Shown: positions 16,742 to 27,049, counted from the stretch's first letter. The stretch is 64,000 bases of DNA from Butyricimonas faecihominis (GCF_033096445.1 NZ_AP028155.1:997880-1061879); one strand, 5' to 3'. Made by a program: numbers and translations. The notes: generated from the sequence alone by a model not told the origin.

Positions 16742-18022
16742 TCAACCTCTTCCTACCCGACGGAAGACTTCCGCTCCTATTTTACAATGGAGACAACGAT
16801 GTGCATCACAATATTCCCGTTTTACCTGTAACAAAGCTTGGGACTGCAAAGCGGAATTCACCTGTACCCCGTAACGGGTCCACGCCTCCGAAACATGATT
16901 ACGTTCCGCCCTCAACTCTTCCAGCCATCGTAACGCCTTATCACAATATCGTTCTTCCCCCCGTTCTTTCCCGTAAATGAACAGGAACGGAATCAATGCA
17001 TTGATAATAATTACGTTCTTCATGCTATTCCCCAATTTCTTCACCCGTTTCACGGAAACCACTCCTAATTTATAGTGAGTATCCCAATAAGAAGAGGCGG
17101 TTACGTCCAGTAAACCATAAATTTCCGACACGTCCGAGGCATCCAGCACGCTGGAAAGCAAGAAATTGAAACGCATCATCAAAGAGGCCAGCAAGGCCAG
17201 ACGAACCGTGGGAAAAGCTAGCGGACGAATCCGCATAAATTTCCATTGAGAAACATTCATGGCTTCCAGTTGGAATTTGGCTGCTTGATACTCGTACTCC
17301 TCCCGCAAACCAAAGGCATACTCGTCTGTTTCCGGCACGTCAACCAACAAACCGGCATATCCTAAAAGCAACGCCTCCACCCGGAAAAGAGATTCGCTAC
17401 TACGAACCACTTTTTTGTAAGATAAGTTTTGAGCCAACTGGGCGAAAACATCAGCGTTCACGTTCCCAGACCAATACCGTACCAACATCCGGTAGAAACA
17501 TTCCTCCCAATCATTTTTAGTTTCCCGCAACATCACCTGAATATCTTTACATTTACGTTCCAACCGCTCGATCGCATACCCCGTGAACAACATTTCCAAG
17601 CGGGTCGAATCAATCTTTTTCAAGTGTCGATGACAACGGGGTTCAACAGGTACTCCCTGCATGAAAACATACTCATCCCATAGCCGATTATCATAGACTA
17701 GGGTGATCGCATCAATTTCTCGGCCACGAGAATCGTATACTTCCATGTCTGCCTCACCCACCACGGAGAGAATAACATTATTATAGGCCGAATCCTTTTC
17801 GTGAGCATGACGGAACCAATCACTTCCTTTCTGATGAATCTCCACGTTTCCCACTTGCACGACATTATTGATACGCACCTTAGCATTAAAGAAATCCGGT
17901 CCGGCATCCCGATTCTGAAAACCGACATTCAAAATCTCTACTCTTTTCCCCTTGGTTGACACACACACCGTACTCGTGAAAAGCGAATTCGCCCATACAT
18001 ACTGCAAAAACTCTTCTGTCAT
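16742..18022 (-). CDS. DUF2851-family protein
   Basis: This 426-residue cytoplasmic protein starts at the ATG at 18022 (MTEEFLQYVW); a GTG three codons earlier is less likely. Recognised segments of the DUF2851 family are LNVGFQNRDAGPDFFNAKVR, VGNVEIHQKGSDWFRHAHEKD cut at its core VEIHQKGSDW, and VILSVVGEAD. The residues AGPDF and EIH...DW...H are conserved in a way that recalls a nuclease or hydrolase active site, but no activity is established. It is monocistronic and converges on the small membrane protein gene. Confidence 0.85.
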   Translation of the reverse strand: MTEEFLQYVWANSLFTSTVCVSTKGKRVEILNVGFQNRDAGPDFFNAKVRINNVVQVGNVEIHQKGSDWFRHAHEKDSAYNNVILSVVGEADMEVYDSRGREIDAITLVYDNRLWDEYVFMQGVPVEPRCHRHLKKIDSTRLEMLFTGYAIERLERKCKDIQVMLRETKNDWEECFYRMLVRYWSGNVNADVFAQLAQNLSYKKVVRSSESLFRVEALLLGYAGLLVDVPETDEYAFGLREEYEYQAAKFQLEAMNVSQWKFMRIRPLAFPTVRLALLASLMMRFNFLLSSVLDASDVSEIYGLLDVTASSYWDTHYKLGVVSVKRVKKLGNSMKNVIIINALIPFLFIYGKERGEERYCDKALRWLEELRAERNHVSEAWTRYGVQVNSALQSQALLQVKREYCDAHRCLHCKIGAEVFRRVGRG

Positions 18023-18160
18023 AAAATTCACTTGTTAATTGATATGAATATTTCAGACCCTAAAAACGCCATTCACAATATTACGCACTTTTTTACAAAT
18101 AAACAAGTGCTAAATTTTTATAAATTCTAATCCTTTCTCCTTTCTATAACGTTTTATACT

Positions 18161-18168
18161 TATATTTG
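18161..18168 (+). promoter_or_regulatory. -7 promoter element of the coiled-coil membrane protein
   Basis: TATATTTG lies 49 bp before the ATG at 18218. No good -33 match at the expected spacing is visible. Confidence 0.4.
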
Positions 18169-18217
18169 TTGAAAAGAATAACCAAGCTTTGACTATAACA
18201 TAAAACAGGAAACGAAT

Positions 18218-19105
18218 ATGGAAAATGAGAATTTAACTAAAAGCAAGAAAGATAAGACGTTAATGATAATTATCGGGGTGTTGTCCGCAGTTTTAATTGT
18301 ACTCTTCGTGTTCTTCCTCGTGGAGAAAAAGGAGAACAGGGAAAATATGATTGCTATTACGGCCGAGAAAGAGGAATTGCAGCAAGAATTGACCGATTTG
18401 AGCCACCACTACGATAACCTGAAAACAGACAACGACACGTTAAACGCCAAGCTCGTACACGAGCAAGAAAAGATTGCCACGTTGATGGATAAAATGAAAA
18501 AATTCCGAAATGATTCTTACGCTGAAATTAATCGTTACAAACGCGAGATCGGAACTTTAAAAACCGTTTTAAGAAGTTACGTGGTACAAATCGACTCGCT
18601 GAACCAACTGAATCAAAAGCTCCTTGCCGAAAACAAAGAGGTGAAGAAACAGATGGACTGGGTACGCGAACGCAATAAGACCTTAGAAAAGAAGACAGAA
18701 AAAATGGAAGAGACACTTGAAAAAGCCAACACGCTGGCCGTCGAAAACTTCCACATTTACCCGATCAACAAAAGAGACAAGGAAACCACGTTGAAAAAGT
18801 GTTTCCAATTAAAGGCAGACTTCACCATTTCCCGTAACATCACGGCAAAACGAGGTCCTAGAATGATCTACTTGCGGATTACTCGTCCGGATGGTGAAGT
18901 ACTGGCTGCATCCAGCAAATCATTCTTTAAATTCCAGAATGCCTCCCTGACCTATTCTGCCAGAAGAGAGATCACGTACGAGGGAGAAAAATTGGATGTT
19001 GCCATCTATTGGCCGAATGACGGTAGTCTGACGAAAGGAGAATACGTGGCCGATCTGTTCTCGGATAATCAACAAATCGGTACACTTAAATTTATTTTAA
19101 AATAA
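18218..19105 (+). CDS. Single-pass coiled-coil membrane protein
   Basis: The 295-residue protein has a short basic N-terminus, one membrane helix at about 16-35 (MIIIGVLSAVLIVLFVFFLV), then a coiled coil to about residue 170. A beta-rich C-terminal domain follows at about 180-295 (QLKADFTISRNITAKRGPR, IYLRITRPDGEVLA, IYWPNDGSLTKGEYVADLF). Positive charges before the helix place the coiled coil and the C-terminal domain in the periplasm. This layout is common in uncharacterised Bacteroidetes proteins. No catalytic residues stand out; a structural or sensor role is guesswork. Confidence 0.78.
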   Translation: MENENLTKSKKDKTLMIIIGVLSAVLIVLFVFFLVEKKENRENMIAITAEKEELQQELTDLSHHYDNLKTDNDTLNAKLVHEQEKIATLMDKMKKFRNDSYAEINRYKREIGTLKTVLRSYVVQIDSLNQLNQKLLAENKEVKKQMDWVRERNKTLEKKTEKMEETLEKANTLAVENFHIYPINKRDKETTLKKCFQLKADFTISRNITAKRGPRMIYLRITRPDGEVLAASSKSFFKFQNASLTYSARREITYEGEKLDVAIYWPNDGSLTKGEYVADLFSDNQQIGTLKFILK

Positions 19106-19115
19106 AAAAATGAAA

Positions 19116-19165
19116 CAAGTTACAAGAAAATCAGTAAACTAAATTAACCTAGAACTTGTAACTTG
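19116..19165. repeat. Inverted pair CAAGTTACAAG / CTTGTAACTTG upstream of fhs
   Basis: CAAGTTACAAG (19116-19126) and CTTGTAACTTG (19155-19165) are perfect 11-bp inverted arms in the short gap before fhs, and belong to the dispersed GTTACAAGTT family. They may also form a hairpin in the fhs leader or end the preceding transcript. Confidence 0.75.
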
Positions 19166-19190
19166 GAATTTGAAACTAAAATTAATAAAC

Positions 19191-20861
19191 ATGAAAACAG
19201 ATATTGAAATTGCAAACTCGATCGAGATAAAACCGATTTACGAGATTGCAGATAAATTAGGCATAGACAGAGATTTATTGGAACCTTATGGAAGATATAA
19301 AGCCAAATTACCGTTAAGTTTGATTGATAAATCAAAGATAGACGGCAAAAAATTGGTACTTGTATCTGCCATATCACCAACTCCTGCCGGAGAGGGTAAA
19401 ACAACAATCTCCATTGGTCTTACGGAAGGATTGAACCGGATAGGAAAACAAGCAACGGTCGTACTACGTGAACCCTCTCTTGGTCCGGTATTCGGTATCA
19501 AAGGCGGTGCCACCGGTGGTGGTTACTCTCAAGTCGTTCCAATGGAAGACATCAACCTGCACTTCACGGGTGATTTCGGTGCTATCGAAAAAGCTCATAA
19601 CCTGCTATCTGCCCTTATCGACAATAACATTCAAAGTAAAACACATTCTTTGAATATTGATCCTCGTACAGTAACTTGGAAACGGGTGATGGACATGAAT
19701 GACCGTTCCTTACGCCATATTATCGTAGGCTTGGGTGGTACGTCAGCCGGAATCCCGCGGGAAACCGGATTCGACATTACTGCGGCATCCGAGGTGATGG
19801 CCATTCTTTGCTTGTCGGATGATTTCGAGGATCTGAAAAACAGACTGGGTAACATCTTTATCGGTTACACCTTCGACAAGAAACCAATTTACGCCCGGGA
19901 TCTACACGCACACGGTGCAATGGCGGCCTTATTAAAGGATGCAATCAAACCGAATTTGGTACAAACTTTGGAAGGCAACCCGGCCATCATACATGGTGGT
20001 CCCTTCGCGAATATCGCCCAAGGAACCAACTCGATCATCGCTACCCGCATGGGACTAACTCTCTCCGACTACGTGGTGACTGAGGCCGGATTCGGTTTTG
20101 ACCTCGGTGCGGAGAAATTCTTCGACATCAAGTGTGTGAAAGCCGGTTTAAAACCCAGTGCTGTTGTCATGGTGGCCACCGTTCGGGCATTGAAATATCA
20201 CGGGGGAGCCAAACTGGACCAATTGAAAGAACCGAACTTAGAAGCCTTGAAGAAAGGAGTGGCCAACTTGGAAAAACAGGTCGAGAATATGAAGAAATTC
20301 AATATCTGCCCTGTTGTTGCCATCAATAAATTCGTTACAGATACAGACGAGGAAATTACATTCCTTGCCGAGAAATGTAAAGAGCTTGACGTTCCCATGG
20401 AAGTTGCCGAGGTATGGGCAAAAGGCGGTGAAGGTGCGGAAAATCTGGCACGTCTGGTTGCCAAGGTGGCAGAACAATGTACTTGTAGCATGAAACCATT
20501 GTACGATTGGGAATGGAGTGTTGAAAAGAAGATTGAAACCATTGCCAAAGAATTGTACGGTGCAGCCGCTATTGACTACACAGCAGAGGCTAAATCCGAC
20601 TTGAAGAAAGTGATGGACTTGGGCTTGGATAAACTCCCGGTTTGTATCGCCAAAACACAGAAATCATTGTCGGACAACCCGAAATTACTCGGCCGTCCGA
20701 AAGATTTCGTGGTAACGGTACGCCAGATCGAGATTGCATCCGGAGCCGGATTCATCATCCCGATCACGGGTAGCATCATGAGAATGCCCGGTTTACCGGA
20801 TATTCCCGCTGCCGAAAAAATTGACATAGATAACAACGGTAAGATCACCGGATTGTTCTAA
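19191..20861 (+). CDS. fhs: Formate--tetrahydrofolate ligase
   Basis: From the ATG at 19191 ([16 protein letters not shown]) the protein is 556 residues, the normal length; an in-frame start seven codons earlier lies in repeat DNA. The enzyme makes 10-formyltetrahydrofolate from formate, ATP and tetrahydrofolate, feeding purine and one-carbon metabolism. Hallmarks are the P-loop-like [29 protein letters not shown] with its following [47 protein letters not shown] and the C-terminal [10 protein letters not shown] strong terminator directly follows, so it is probably transcribed alone. Confidence 0.98.
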   Translation: MKTDIEIANSIEIKPIYEIADKLGIDRDLLEPYGRYKAKLPLSLIDKSKIDGKKLVLVSAISPTPAGEGKTTISIGLTEGLNRIGKQATVVLREPSLGPVFGIKGGATGGGYSQVVPMEDINLHFTGDFGAIEKAHNLLSALIDNNIQSKTHSLNIDPRTVTWKRVMDMNDRSLRHIIVGLGGTSAGIPRETGFDITAASEVMAILCLSDDFEDLKNRLGNIFIGYTFDKKPIYARDLHAHGAMAALLKDAIKPNLVQTLEGNPAIIHGGPFANIAQGTNSIIATRMGLTLSDYVVTEAGFGFDLGAEKFFDIKCVKAGLKPSAVVMVATVRALKYHGGAKLDQLKEPNLEALKKGVANLEKQVENMKKFNICPVVAINKFVTDTDEEITFLAEKCKELDVPMEVAEVWAKGGEGAENLARLVAKVAEQCTCSMKPLYDWEWSVEKKIETIAKELYGAAAIDYTAEAKSDLKKVMDLGLDKLPVCIAKTQKSLSDNPKLLGRPKDFVVTVRQIEIASGAGFIIPITGSIMRMPGLPDIPAAEKIDIDNNGKITGLF

Positions 20862-20876
20862 ATAAATTTTAAAACT

Positions 20877-20913
20877 GACGTGTCAGGAAGGTTCCTCCTG
20901 ACACGTCTCATTT
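20877..20913 (+). terminator. Terminator after fhs
   Basis: GACGTGTCAGGA (20877-20888) and TCCTGACACGTC (20896-20907) form a perfect 12-bp stem with a 7-base loop, followed by TCATTTT. The downstream gene starts only 18 bases after the stem, so read-through control is possible. Confidence 0.85.
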
Positions 20914-20925
20914 TCGTTCTAAGCC

Positions 20926-21582
20926 ATGGATACCATTGATATTGTCAAGTTCCCCCCGTATGCAAGTAACGAAACGCTACAAGTGTTAAGCTACCATCTA
21001 GACCGGGAGTGTAATCGTATCACCTTGAAGGAAGTAAACTGGCCGGATACTTACCCTTATCGCCCGGACATCCATTTCCGGATTGCTTATAACGAACAGC
21101 ACATTTTCTTGAAATTTGACGTGCATGAAAATGAATTCCGAGCCACGGAAATCACGGATTGCGGACACGTGTGGGAAGATTCCTGCGTGGAACTTTTCAT
21201 CCAATTGGAAGATGGGGACGGATACTACAATATTGAAATCAATGCGATCGGTACAATCTTATGCGCTTACGGTACGGGTAGAGAGAATCGCAGCCTAATG
21301 CCAATGCAAATAAGTACCACCATTCTCAGGGATTCTACCATAAAATTTAACAATGAGAATCAGGATGAAGCTTTTTATCAATGGTCACTGATTATCAGAT
21401 TCCCTCACACGGCTTTTTTCAAACACACTTTTATTCCCACTTCCGGAGCCACGATCAGGGGAAATATTCATAAATGCGGGAACAAACTTCCCCACCCTCA
21501 CTTTGTCACGTGGAACCCGATTCCAACGGAAAAACCGGATTTCCATCGACCGGAATTTTTCGGAACACTTATTTTTAAATAA
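20926..21582 (+). CDS. Carbohydrate-binding family 9-like protein
   Basis: This 218-residue beta-sandwich protein lacks a signal peptide. Segments RPDIHFRIAYNEQHIFLKFDV cut at its core HIFLKFDVHENEFRA, VWEDSCVELFIQ, YYNIEINAIGTIL and HFVTWNPIPTEKPDFHRPEFFGTLIF resemble the CBM9-like domains (PF06452 type) widespread in Bacteroidetes. It presumably binds a sugar or glycan fragment, although a cytoplasmic location is odd for such a role. It is followed six bases later by a metallophosphoesterase gene, so the two are probably co-transcribed. Its start lies 18 bases after the fhs terminator stem and no consensus promoter is seen in between. Confidence 0.82.
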   Translation: MDTIDIVKFPPYASNETLQVLSYHLDRECNRITLKEVNWPDTYPYRPDIHFRIAYNEQHIFLKFDVHENEFRATEITDCGHVWEDSCVELFIQLEDGDGYYNIEINAIGTILCAYGTGRENRSLMPMQISTTILRDSTIKFNNENQDEAFYQWSLIIRFPHTAFFKHTFIPTSGATIRGNIHKCGNKLPHPHFVTWNPIPTEKPDFHRPEFFGTLIFK

Positions 21583-21588
21583 CTAACC

Positions 21589-22779
21589 ATGAAAACAGGA
21601 TTATTCATACTGATAGCTGGAATTTTCTGCGTGTTGCTGAATGACTCGCTCCTATTTTTACAGATCAGACGTTATTTCAAGCGGAAAATATGCTCGTATT
21701 TATTCTGGCTGCACTCCTTGTTTTTCGTGGCTTGTATCGTGTGGTATCACTTGTTTATCCCAACTCTAAAAGGTCCGGAAGCCTATTTCTGGGTAGAAAA
21801 ATGCATCTCTATCATCTTGCTGTTCTATACTCCCAAGACTTTGTATATCATTGTAAATGCTTTCTCTATCTTATTGAGGAAGGCTAAATGCATTCCGGCT
21901 GCCAGAATCGTGAACAGACTGGCTCTAGGTATAGCTCTAGCCTCTTTTATTGTTATATTGAACGGGATCACGTGGTACAGGTACAACTACAAAATTGAGC
22001 GGGAGACCGTGTGTATCAAAACTCTACCCGACGCCTTCAATGATTTTCGCATCGTACAACTAACCGATTTACACTTGGGAAGTTACGGGGAACACTATCC
22101 CGGAATCACGAAACTCGTGGATGAAGTAAACCGGTTAAATCCCGACTTGATCGTGTTTACCGGAGACATGGTAAATAGTTTTGCCTCGGAAATGACCCCT
22201 TGGATCGAAACCTTAAAAAAATTAAAAGCCAAATACGGCAAATATGCCACGACCGGGAACCATGATTACGGTACTTACGTGAAGTGGCCCTCGAAAACAG
22301 ACCAAGAGAATAACCTGAAACAGTTTTTCAAAAATATGAAACGGGCTGATTTCACGATGCTGAATAACACGAATGTCCCGCTCGTCATCGCAAAGGATAC
22401 GCTTTATTTGGCCGGGGTTGAAAACTGGGGACTTCCCCCCTTCCCTTGTTTTGGCAAATTAGCTCAAGCCTTGGAAGGGACAGACGGTTATCCCGTCATT
22501 CTCCTTTCTCACGACCCGTCTCACTGGCGACACGAGGTACTAAATTATCCCGTGGACCTCATGCTGGCAGGTCACACGCACGCCATGCAACTGGGAATCA
22601 CCATCGGCAGTTTCCGGTGGAGCCCGGCAGTGTACGTCTACCCGGAGTATAACGGACTGTATACAGCAAACGGCCAACAATTGTACGTTTCCCGGGGAGT
22701 TGGTTATCTGGGATTCGCTGGACGTATCGGCCAAAGACCGGAAATCACCTTAATCAAGCTAACCAACAATTGTAAATAA
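21589..22779 (+). CDS. Membrane-anchored metallophosphoesterase
   Basis: The 396-residue protein has about four hydrophobic segments in the first 140 residues, then a calcineurin-like phosphoesterase domain. Metal-ligand motifs appear in the canonical order: LTDLHLG (DxH), FTGDMVNS (GD), TGNHDYG (GNHD), LLSHDPSHW (H) and LAGHTHAMQLG (GHxH). The membrane-anchor layout matches YkuE/YaeI-like enzymes; lipid or nucleotide phosphoesters are possible substrates, but which one is not shown. It is co-directional with, and six bases after, the CBM9-like gene. Confidence 0.92.
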   Translation: MKTGLFILIAGIFCVLLNDSLLFLQIRRYFKRKICSYLFWLHSLFFVACIVWYHLFIPTLKGPEAYFWVEKCISIILLFYTPKTLYIIVNAFSILLRKAKCIPAARIVNRLALGIALASFIVILNGITWYRYNYKIERETVCIKTLPDAFNDFRIVQLTDLHLGSYGEHYPGITKLVDEVNRLNPDLIVFTGDMVNSFASEMTPWIETLKKLKAKYGKYATTGNHDYGTYVKWPSKTDQENNLKQFFKNMKRADFTMLNNTNVPLVIAKDTLYLAGVENWGLPPFPCFGKLAQALEGTDGYPVILLSHDPSHWRHEVLNYPVDLMLAGHTHAMQLGITIGSFRWSPAVYVYPEYNGLYTANGQQLYVSRGVGYLGFAGRIGQRPEITLIKLTNNCK

Positions 22780-22904
22780 TGAAATTTTCTCGGCAAAGAT
22801 TATCAAATCCAACCCTTGCGACACCTCGCAACAACTGGTCCACATCGTTCTAGATGATCTGAAAGAATATACTGGGATGACTTTTGCCCCCTCTCCCCCT
22901 TGAT

Positions 22905-24713
22905 TCATTTCTTGAAATCCCGATCGACTACCTGTAAATAAGCTTTCAATAACTCTCCATCTTGGGGATTCGTGTTAGGTCCTATCGGCTTTTTTGTTTT
23001 CAGATCATAGATGTATGCCCCGTTATTCGTCACCACTGCTGCAGCATTGGAATAAGCATAAAAAGCAAAAGGCACCGCCGTAGGATCAAGCAAATTCTTG
23101 CTATAATGGAATGCCGAGGCATCCATTCCCAACTGGGCAAACAATGTTGCCACCATATCGGTCTGAGATCCCAATGTATTGACCACGGAATCCTGCACGT
23201 TCATCGCTCCTCCCGTGAAGATCATCGGAATTCGATAAGCCTCCGGCAAATGAGGTTGTAAATTCCCCACGTGACGGGTTCCATGATCGGCTACCAGCAC
23301 GAATAAGGTATTATCCCAAAGCCCCGATTTCTTACACTTTTCAAAGAATTCTCCCAGACATTGATCCGTGTACGCAATCGCATTCTTCAACTTGGAACCG
23401 CTATCGTCTCCCGGAATCTTTGTCTCCATAGGAACGATAAAGGGTTCGTGACTACTCATAGTAAACGCCATATACATGAACGGTACTTGGGCAATTCGCA
23501 AATCTTCGTAAAGACGATCAAGCATATACCCGTCATGTACCCCCCATTTGAAACGGTTCTCGATAGCCTCTCCCGAAAAATCATCCTCGGTAACTGTACC
23601 CTGAAAACTCATGGTCACGTAAGAACGGAATCCGCCAAAATTGAGATCCCCCGCATAATAAAAACGAGTAGAGTATCCTTCTGCCTCAAAATTCAGAGGG
23701 AAACGGGGTTGTTCATAAGTCTTGTTCGGGTATTTCAACATGGATGCATTCGGATAAGCGGGGAAACCACTGATCACCCCCAATATACCCCGGTCTGAAC
23801 GATTTCCGGTTGCGTATATATTAGAGAAAAATATCCCTTCCTTGGCTATTGCTTGTAAATTCGGCATGGCGTCCCAAGCGTTTAACGTGAATGTTTCCAA
23901 CAAGAGTACCACCACGTTAGGTTTATCGGTTTTCAATACCCTAGGATAATCTCCCGTTTCCACATACACGCTATCCACCAACTGTTGAGCCTTTTCTTCT
24001 GGCATAAAAGCATAATTTCCCTTTACCTTGTCAATATGCATTACCTCGTACAGGAAGTTCCATACCGGATTGACCGCAGCCTGATTCGCATACATATTTT
24101 TGTTATTGAAAAACACGAAACTCACGTTCATTGGGGCCACGTTGAAACCGCCTCTCACGGGAATAAACGCAACACCACCTAAAATAAGATATACGACACC
24201 ATGCCATAATGCCTCTCGTCTGTCCGTACGAAGAGTCTTGGCCACCCAACGGCGGTAAATCGCGTAAAAAACAGCCACCATGACTGCATAGAGTAACAAG
24301 AGCAACAGAATCAACCCCGTCGGAGTTGAGGCCATCGCCTCTCCGGGTGTCTTCAAGTAAAACAAGGGAGTTGCATCCATGTGATACCCCCAATTTTTGA
24401 ATAATTCCAGATCTCCCACGATAATCAGACTCGATACCACTAAAAGCAAAAGCGTCAGGCAGGAGAAAATACGTTTCAATATTTTTGCGGATAAAAAGAC
24501 ACCTATTGCCATCAGAACACAGGACAACAAAATCACGTATCCGCCAAACGAAAGATCCATGCGGAACCCTTTGGCAAAGATCATCATGTAATCATGTCCG
24601 GTAAGAGTGACCGTCTCCTTGTATTGATATATCAAGAACACCACCTTGGCCACCCATGAAAATACAATCCAAAAGAGATAGTATTTCAGCAAAAACAGTA
24701 ATTTATCACGCAT
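22905..24713 (-). CDS. LTA synthase-like sulfatase-fold membrane enzyme
   Basis: The 602-residue protein has about five N-terminal membrane helices (to about residue 185) followed by a large periplasmic alkaline-phosphatase-superfamily domain. NVVVLLLETF supplies a metal-binding Glu, and ATGNRSDRGILG matches the nucleophile region of this family, with Ser in place of the usual Thr. LVADHGTRH and the surrounding residues provide further metal ligands. Such enzymes move phosphoglycerol or phosphoethanolamine, or cleave phospholipid head groups, at the outer face of the inner membrane. In a Bacteroidales cell a role in modifying lipids or glycans is more likely than lipoteichoic acid synthesis. 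Confidence 0.9.
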   Translation of the reverse strand: MRDKLLFLLKYYLFWIVFSWVAKVVFLIYQYKETVTLTGHDYMMIFAKGFRMDLSFGGYVILLSCVLMAIGVFLSAKILKRIFSCLTLLLLVVSSLIIVGDLELFKNWGYHMDATPLFYLKTPGEAMASTPTGLILLLLLLYAVMVAVFYAIYRRWVAKTLRTDRREALWHGVVYLILGGVAFIPVRGGFNVAPMNVSFVFFNNKNMYANQAAVNPVWNFLYEVMHIDKVKGNYAFMPEEKAQQLVDSVYVETGDYPRVLKTDKPNVVVLLLETFTLNAWDAMPNLQAIAKEGIFFSNIYATGNRSDRGILGVISGFPAYPNASMLKYPNKTYEQPRFPLNFEAEGYSTRFYYAGDLNFGGFRSYVTMSFQGTVTEDDFSGEAIENRFKWGVHDGYMLDRLYEDLRIAQVPFMYMAFTMSSHEPFIVPMETKIPGDDSGSKLKNAIAYTDQCLGEFFEKCKKSGLWDNTLFVLVADHGTRHVGNLQPHLPEAYRIPMIFTGGAMNVQDSVVNTLGSQTDMVATLFAQLGMDASAFHYSKNLLDPTAVPFAFYAYSNAAAVVTNNGAYIYDLKTKKPIGPNTNPQDGELLKAYLQVVDRDFKK

Positions 24714-24743
24714 AGATTAATTTTAGATTTAAAATTTTAGATT

Positions 24744-24876
24744 AAACTCCTCCGTCAGCTTCGCTGCCACCTCCTCTATAAACAGAGGAGGAGCTGGTGA
24801 CTCTTCCCAAAAATGAAGAGTAACTCAACTCTCCCTCTGTTTATAGAGGGAGTACCCCGAAGGGGGGAGGGAGTTT
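24744..24876 (-). repeat. MITE-like element A, copy 1
   Basis: A 133-bp unit bounded by AAACTCCTCC and GGAGGGAGTTT contains two hairpins: CCTCCTCT-ATAAAC-AGAGGAGG and CTCCCTCT-GTTTAT-AGAGGGAG. A second copy lies at 59602-59733 in opposite orientation with the same ends and hairpins. No coding capacity is present. Non-autonomous mobile repeat is the best description. Confidence 0.75.
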
Positions 24877-24908
24877 ATTTTTCATATTCAATTCTCCATT
24901 TTCAATTA

Positions 24909-26450
24909 TTAAAACGGTGCTTTACTACTATTCGCCGGATTCTCGAAACTCTTGCCTCCCTCTTGGAAATCGGAATCCAATTGTGGCATTTGTGGAGCCG
25001 CATCCTCGTTCATCCGGGAGCCGAAAGTAACCGTCTTTACGGTAGAACCTCCCGATGCAAACGGAGAAACTTCTTCCAAATCACAGAATTGTGCCAACTC
25101 GTTACGGAACCGCAACTGAATCTCCCCTACCGCACCGTTACGATGCTTGGCTATAATAATATCGGCAATCCCTTTCAAGCTGTTTCCCATACTATCCTCC
25201 ATGATCCCGTAACGTTCCGGACGGTGAATGAAAAGCACCATATCGGCATCCTGCTCGATGGCCCCGGATTCACGCAAGTCAGACAACATCGGTTTCTTGG
25301 CATCACCCGTACGCTGCTCAACCCCACGATTCAACTGGGACAAGGCGATCACCGGTATATTTAATTCCTTGGCAATAATCTTCAACTGCCGCGAAATCAT
25401 ACTTACCTCCTGTTCCCGGTTTCCCCGCATATCCGCCCCGGCAGTCATCAACTGCAAATAGTCGATAATCAACACCTTGATTCCATATCTTTGTTGCAGA
25501 CGGCGACACTTGGCCCTCAACTCGAATATAGAGAGGGCCGGGGTATCATCCACGTATATCGGGGCCTTGATCAAGGCTTTAATTTTCGAGTGTAACTGTT
25601 GCCACTCTTCCTCGCTTAACTTACCATTACGTATTTTCTCGGAACCCAACTCGGTCTCGCTAGCAATCAGACGGTTCACTAACTGCACCGAAGACATCTC
25701 CAAAGAGAATAATGCGATGGGCTGGTTATGGTTCACCGCCATATTCCGGGTCATGGACAACACGAATGCCGTTTTACCCATAGAGGGACGGGCGGCAATA
25801 ATCACGAGATCGGAAGGCTGCCAACCGGAAGTCACTTCATCCAAAGCGTTGAACCCGGAAGGAACCCCACTCAATCCATCTGCACGTTTACCGGCAATCT
25901 CGATTCCCTTGATCGCTTCATCAATTAAAGCATTAATAGCCGTTGTCTCTTTCTTTATATTTCCCTCGGCAATCTCGAACACCTGCTTTTGGGCCATATC
26001 CACCAAGTCGGCCACGTCTGTTGCCTCGTCGTATGCCTTGTTCTGAATGTCGGTACAAACCCGAATCAATTCCCGCTGAATATATTTCTGCACCACAATA
26101 CGGGCGTGGAACTCGATATGAGCCGCGGATGCCACCTTCGAAGTCAGTTGAGCCAGATAGTAATATCCCCCGATCTCTTCCAGTTCCCCCAAACGTTTCA
26201 TCTCCTCGCTCACGGTAAGAATATCCACCGGTTCGTTATTCAAGGAAAGGTTTTGAATTCCCCTGTATATCTTTTGATGTGCCTCCTTATAAAAACATTC
26301 CGGTTTCAAGAAGTCACTCACGGTAATAAACGCATCCTTCTCCAACATCAGAGATCCCAAGATAGCCTCCTCCAGATCCACGGCCTGCGGTGGCATTTTC
26401 CCGTATTCGGTTTGTAATGACTTGTAATTATACTCCGGTTTCTTCGCCAT
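24909..26450 (-). CDS. dnaB: Replicative DNA helicase
   Basis: This is a full-length 513-residue DnaB. The N-terminal helical domain (PPQAVDLEEAILGSLMLEKDA) binds primase. The RecA-like helicase domain has Walker A RPSMGKTAF, Walker B VLIIDYLQLM and the arginine-finger-containing region MLSDLRESGAIEQDADMVLF cut at its core DLRESGAIEQDAD. The hexamer unwinds DNA at the replication fork. The end (ENPANSSKAPF) is a low-complexity tail. It precedes the exonuclease gene's stop by one base in a minus-strand run dnaQ-like-dnaB. Confidence 0.98.
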   Translation of the reverse strand: MAKKPEYNYKSLQTEYGKMPPQAVDLEEAILGSLMLEKDAFITVSDFLKPECFYKEAHQKIYRGIQNLSLNNEPVDILTVSEEMKRLGELEEIGGYYYLAQLTSKVASAAHIEFHARIVVQKYIQRELIRVCTDIQNKAYDEATDVADLVDMAQKQVFEIAEGNIKKETTAINALIDEAIKGIEIAGKRADGLSGVPSGFNALDEVTSGWQPSDLVIIAARPSMGKTAFVLSMTRNMAVNHNQPIALFSLEMSSVQLVNRLIASETELGSEKIRNGKLSEEEWQQLHSKIKALIKAPIYVDDTPALSIFELRAKCRRLQQRYGIKVLIIDYLQLMTAGADMRGNREQEVSMISRQLKIIAKELNIPVIALSQLNRGVEQRTGDAKKPMLSDLRESGAIEQDADMVLFIHRPERYGIMEDSMGNSLKGIADIIIAKHRNGAVGEIQLRFRNELAQFCDLEEVSPFASGGSTVKTVTFGSRMNEDAAPQMPQLDSDFQEGGKSFENPANSSKAPF

Positions 26451-26451
26451 A

Positions 26452-27024
26452 TTAAATCACTTTTAACTCTTTCAATTTCCAGAAACAACGAACAGTTGCC
26501 CGCACGTCCGCCAAAGCATCATGGGCATTCTCGAATCCCTCCCCGAACAGAACCTGGTGTAACTCGGATAATTTCGGAGATTTGAATCCCTGTTTTCCAC
26601 CCGGCAATTTACAATAATTCGTGGACATTTTCATCGTACAGTATTTCGGTTTCAGAAATAAAGAAGTCATCATCCGTTTCCGCTCGAATTCAGCCCCCAC
26701 AATACATTCGTCAAAACTGATATTATGCCCGATCAATGCATAGGCCACATCTATCTTATCCGAAAACAGCTCCAAGGTGGATAACAAATCTTGCCCTTCC
26801 TCTTGGGCTTTTATCGTGGTAATCCCGTGTACACGGGATGCCTCCACCGGAATAGAAAACCCTTCCGGTTTAATAATATCGCTACGTTCCTCGATAATAT
26901 TCCCCTTATCGTCACACATAATCCACGCAAGCTGCACCAACCGGGGCCAATTATCAACGTCCGTCACGGGAGCATTCCAACGCTGCGGAAGTCCCGTCGT
27001 TTCCGTGTCAAAAAATAAAAACAT
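26452..27024 (-). CDS. DnaQ-like 3'-5' exonuclease
   Basis: The 190-residue protein is a DEDDh exonuclease: FFDTETTGLP supplies the first two acidic ligands, HNISFDECIVG the third, and NAHDALADVRAT the catalytic His and last Asp. It resembles the epsilon proofreading subunit of DNA polymerase III but could be a stand-alone nuclease. Its stop lies one base before the dnaB start region, with both on the minus strand, suggesting co-transcription and a replication role. Confidence 0.9.
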   Translation of the reverse strand: MFLFFDTETTGLPQRWNAPVTDVDNWPRLVQLAWIMCDDKGNIIEERSDIIKPEGFSIPVEASRVHGITTIKAQEEGQDLLSTLELFSDKIDVAYALIGHNISFDECIVGAEFERKRMMTSLFLKPKYCTMKMSTNYCKLPGGKQGFKSPKLSELHQVLFGEGFENAHDALADVRATVRCFWKLKELKVI

Positions 27025-27049
27025 CTTTACTATATTTACGATTTATGAC

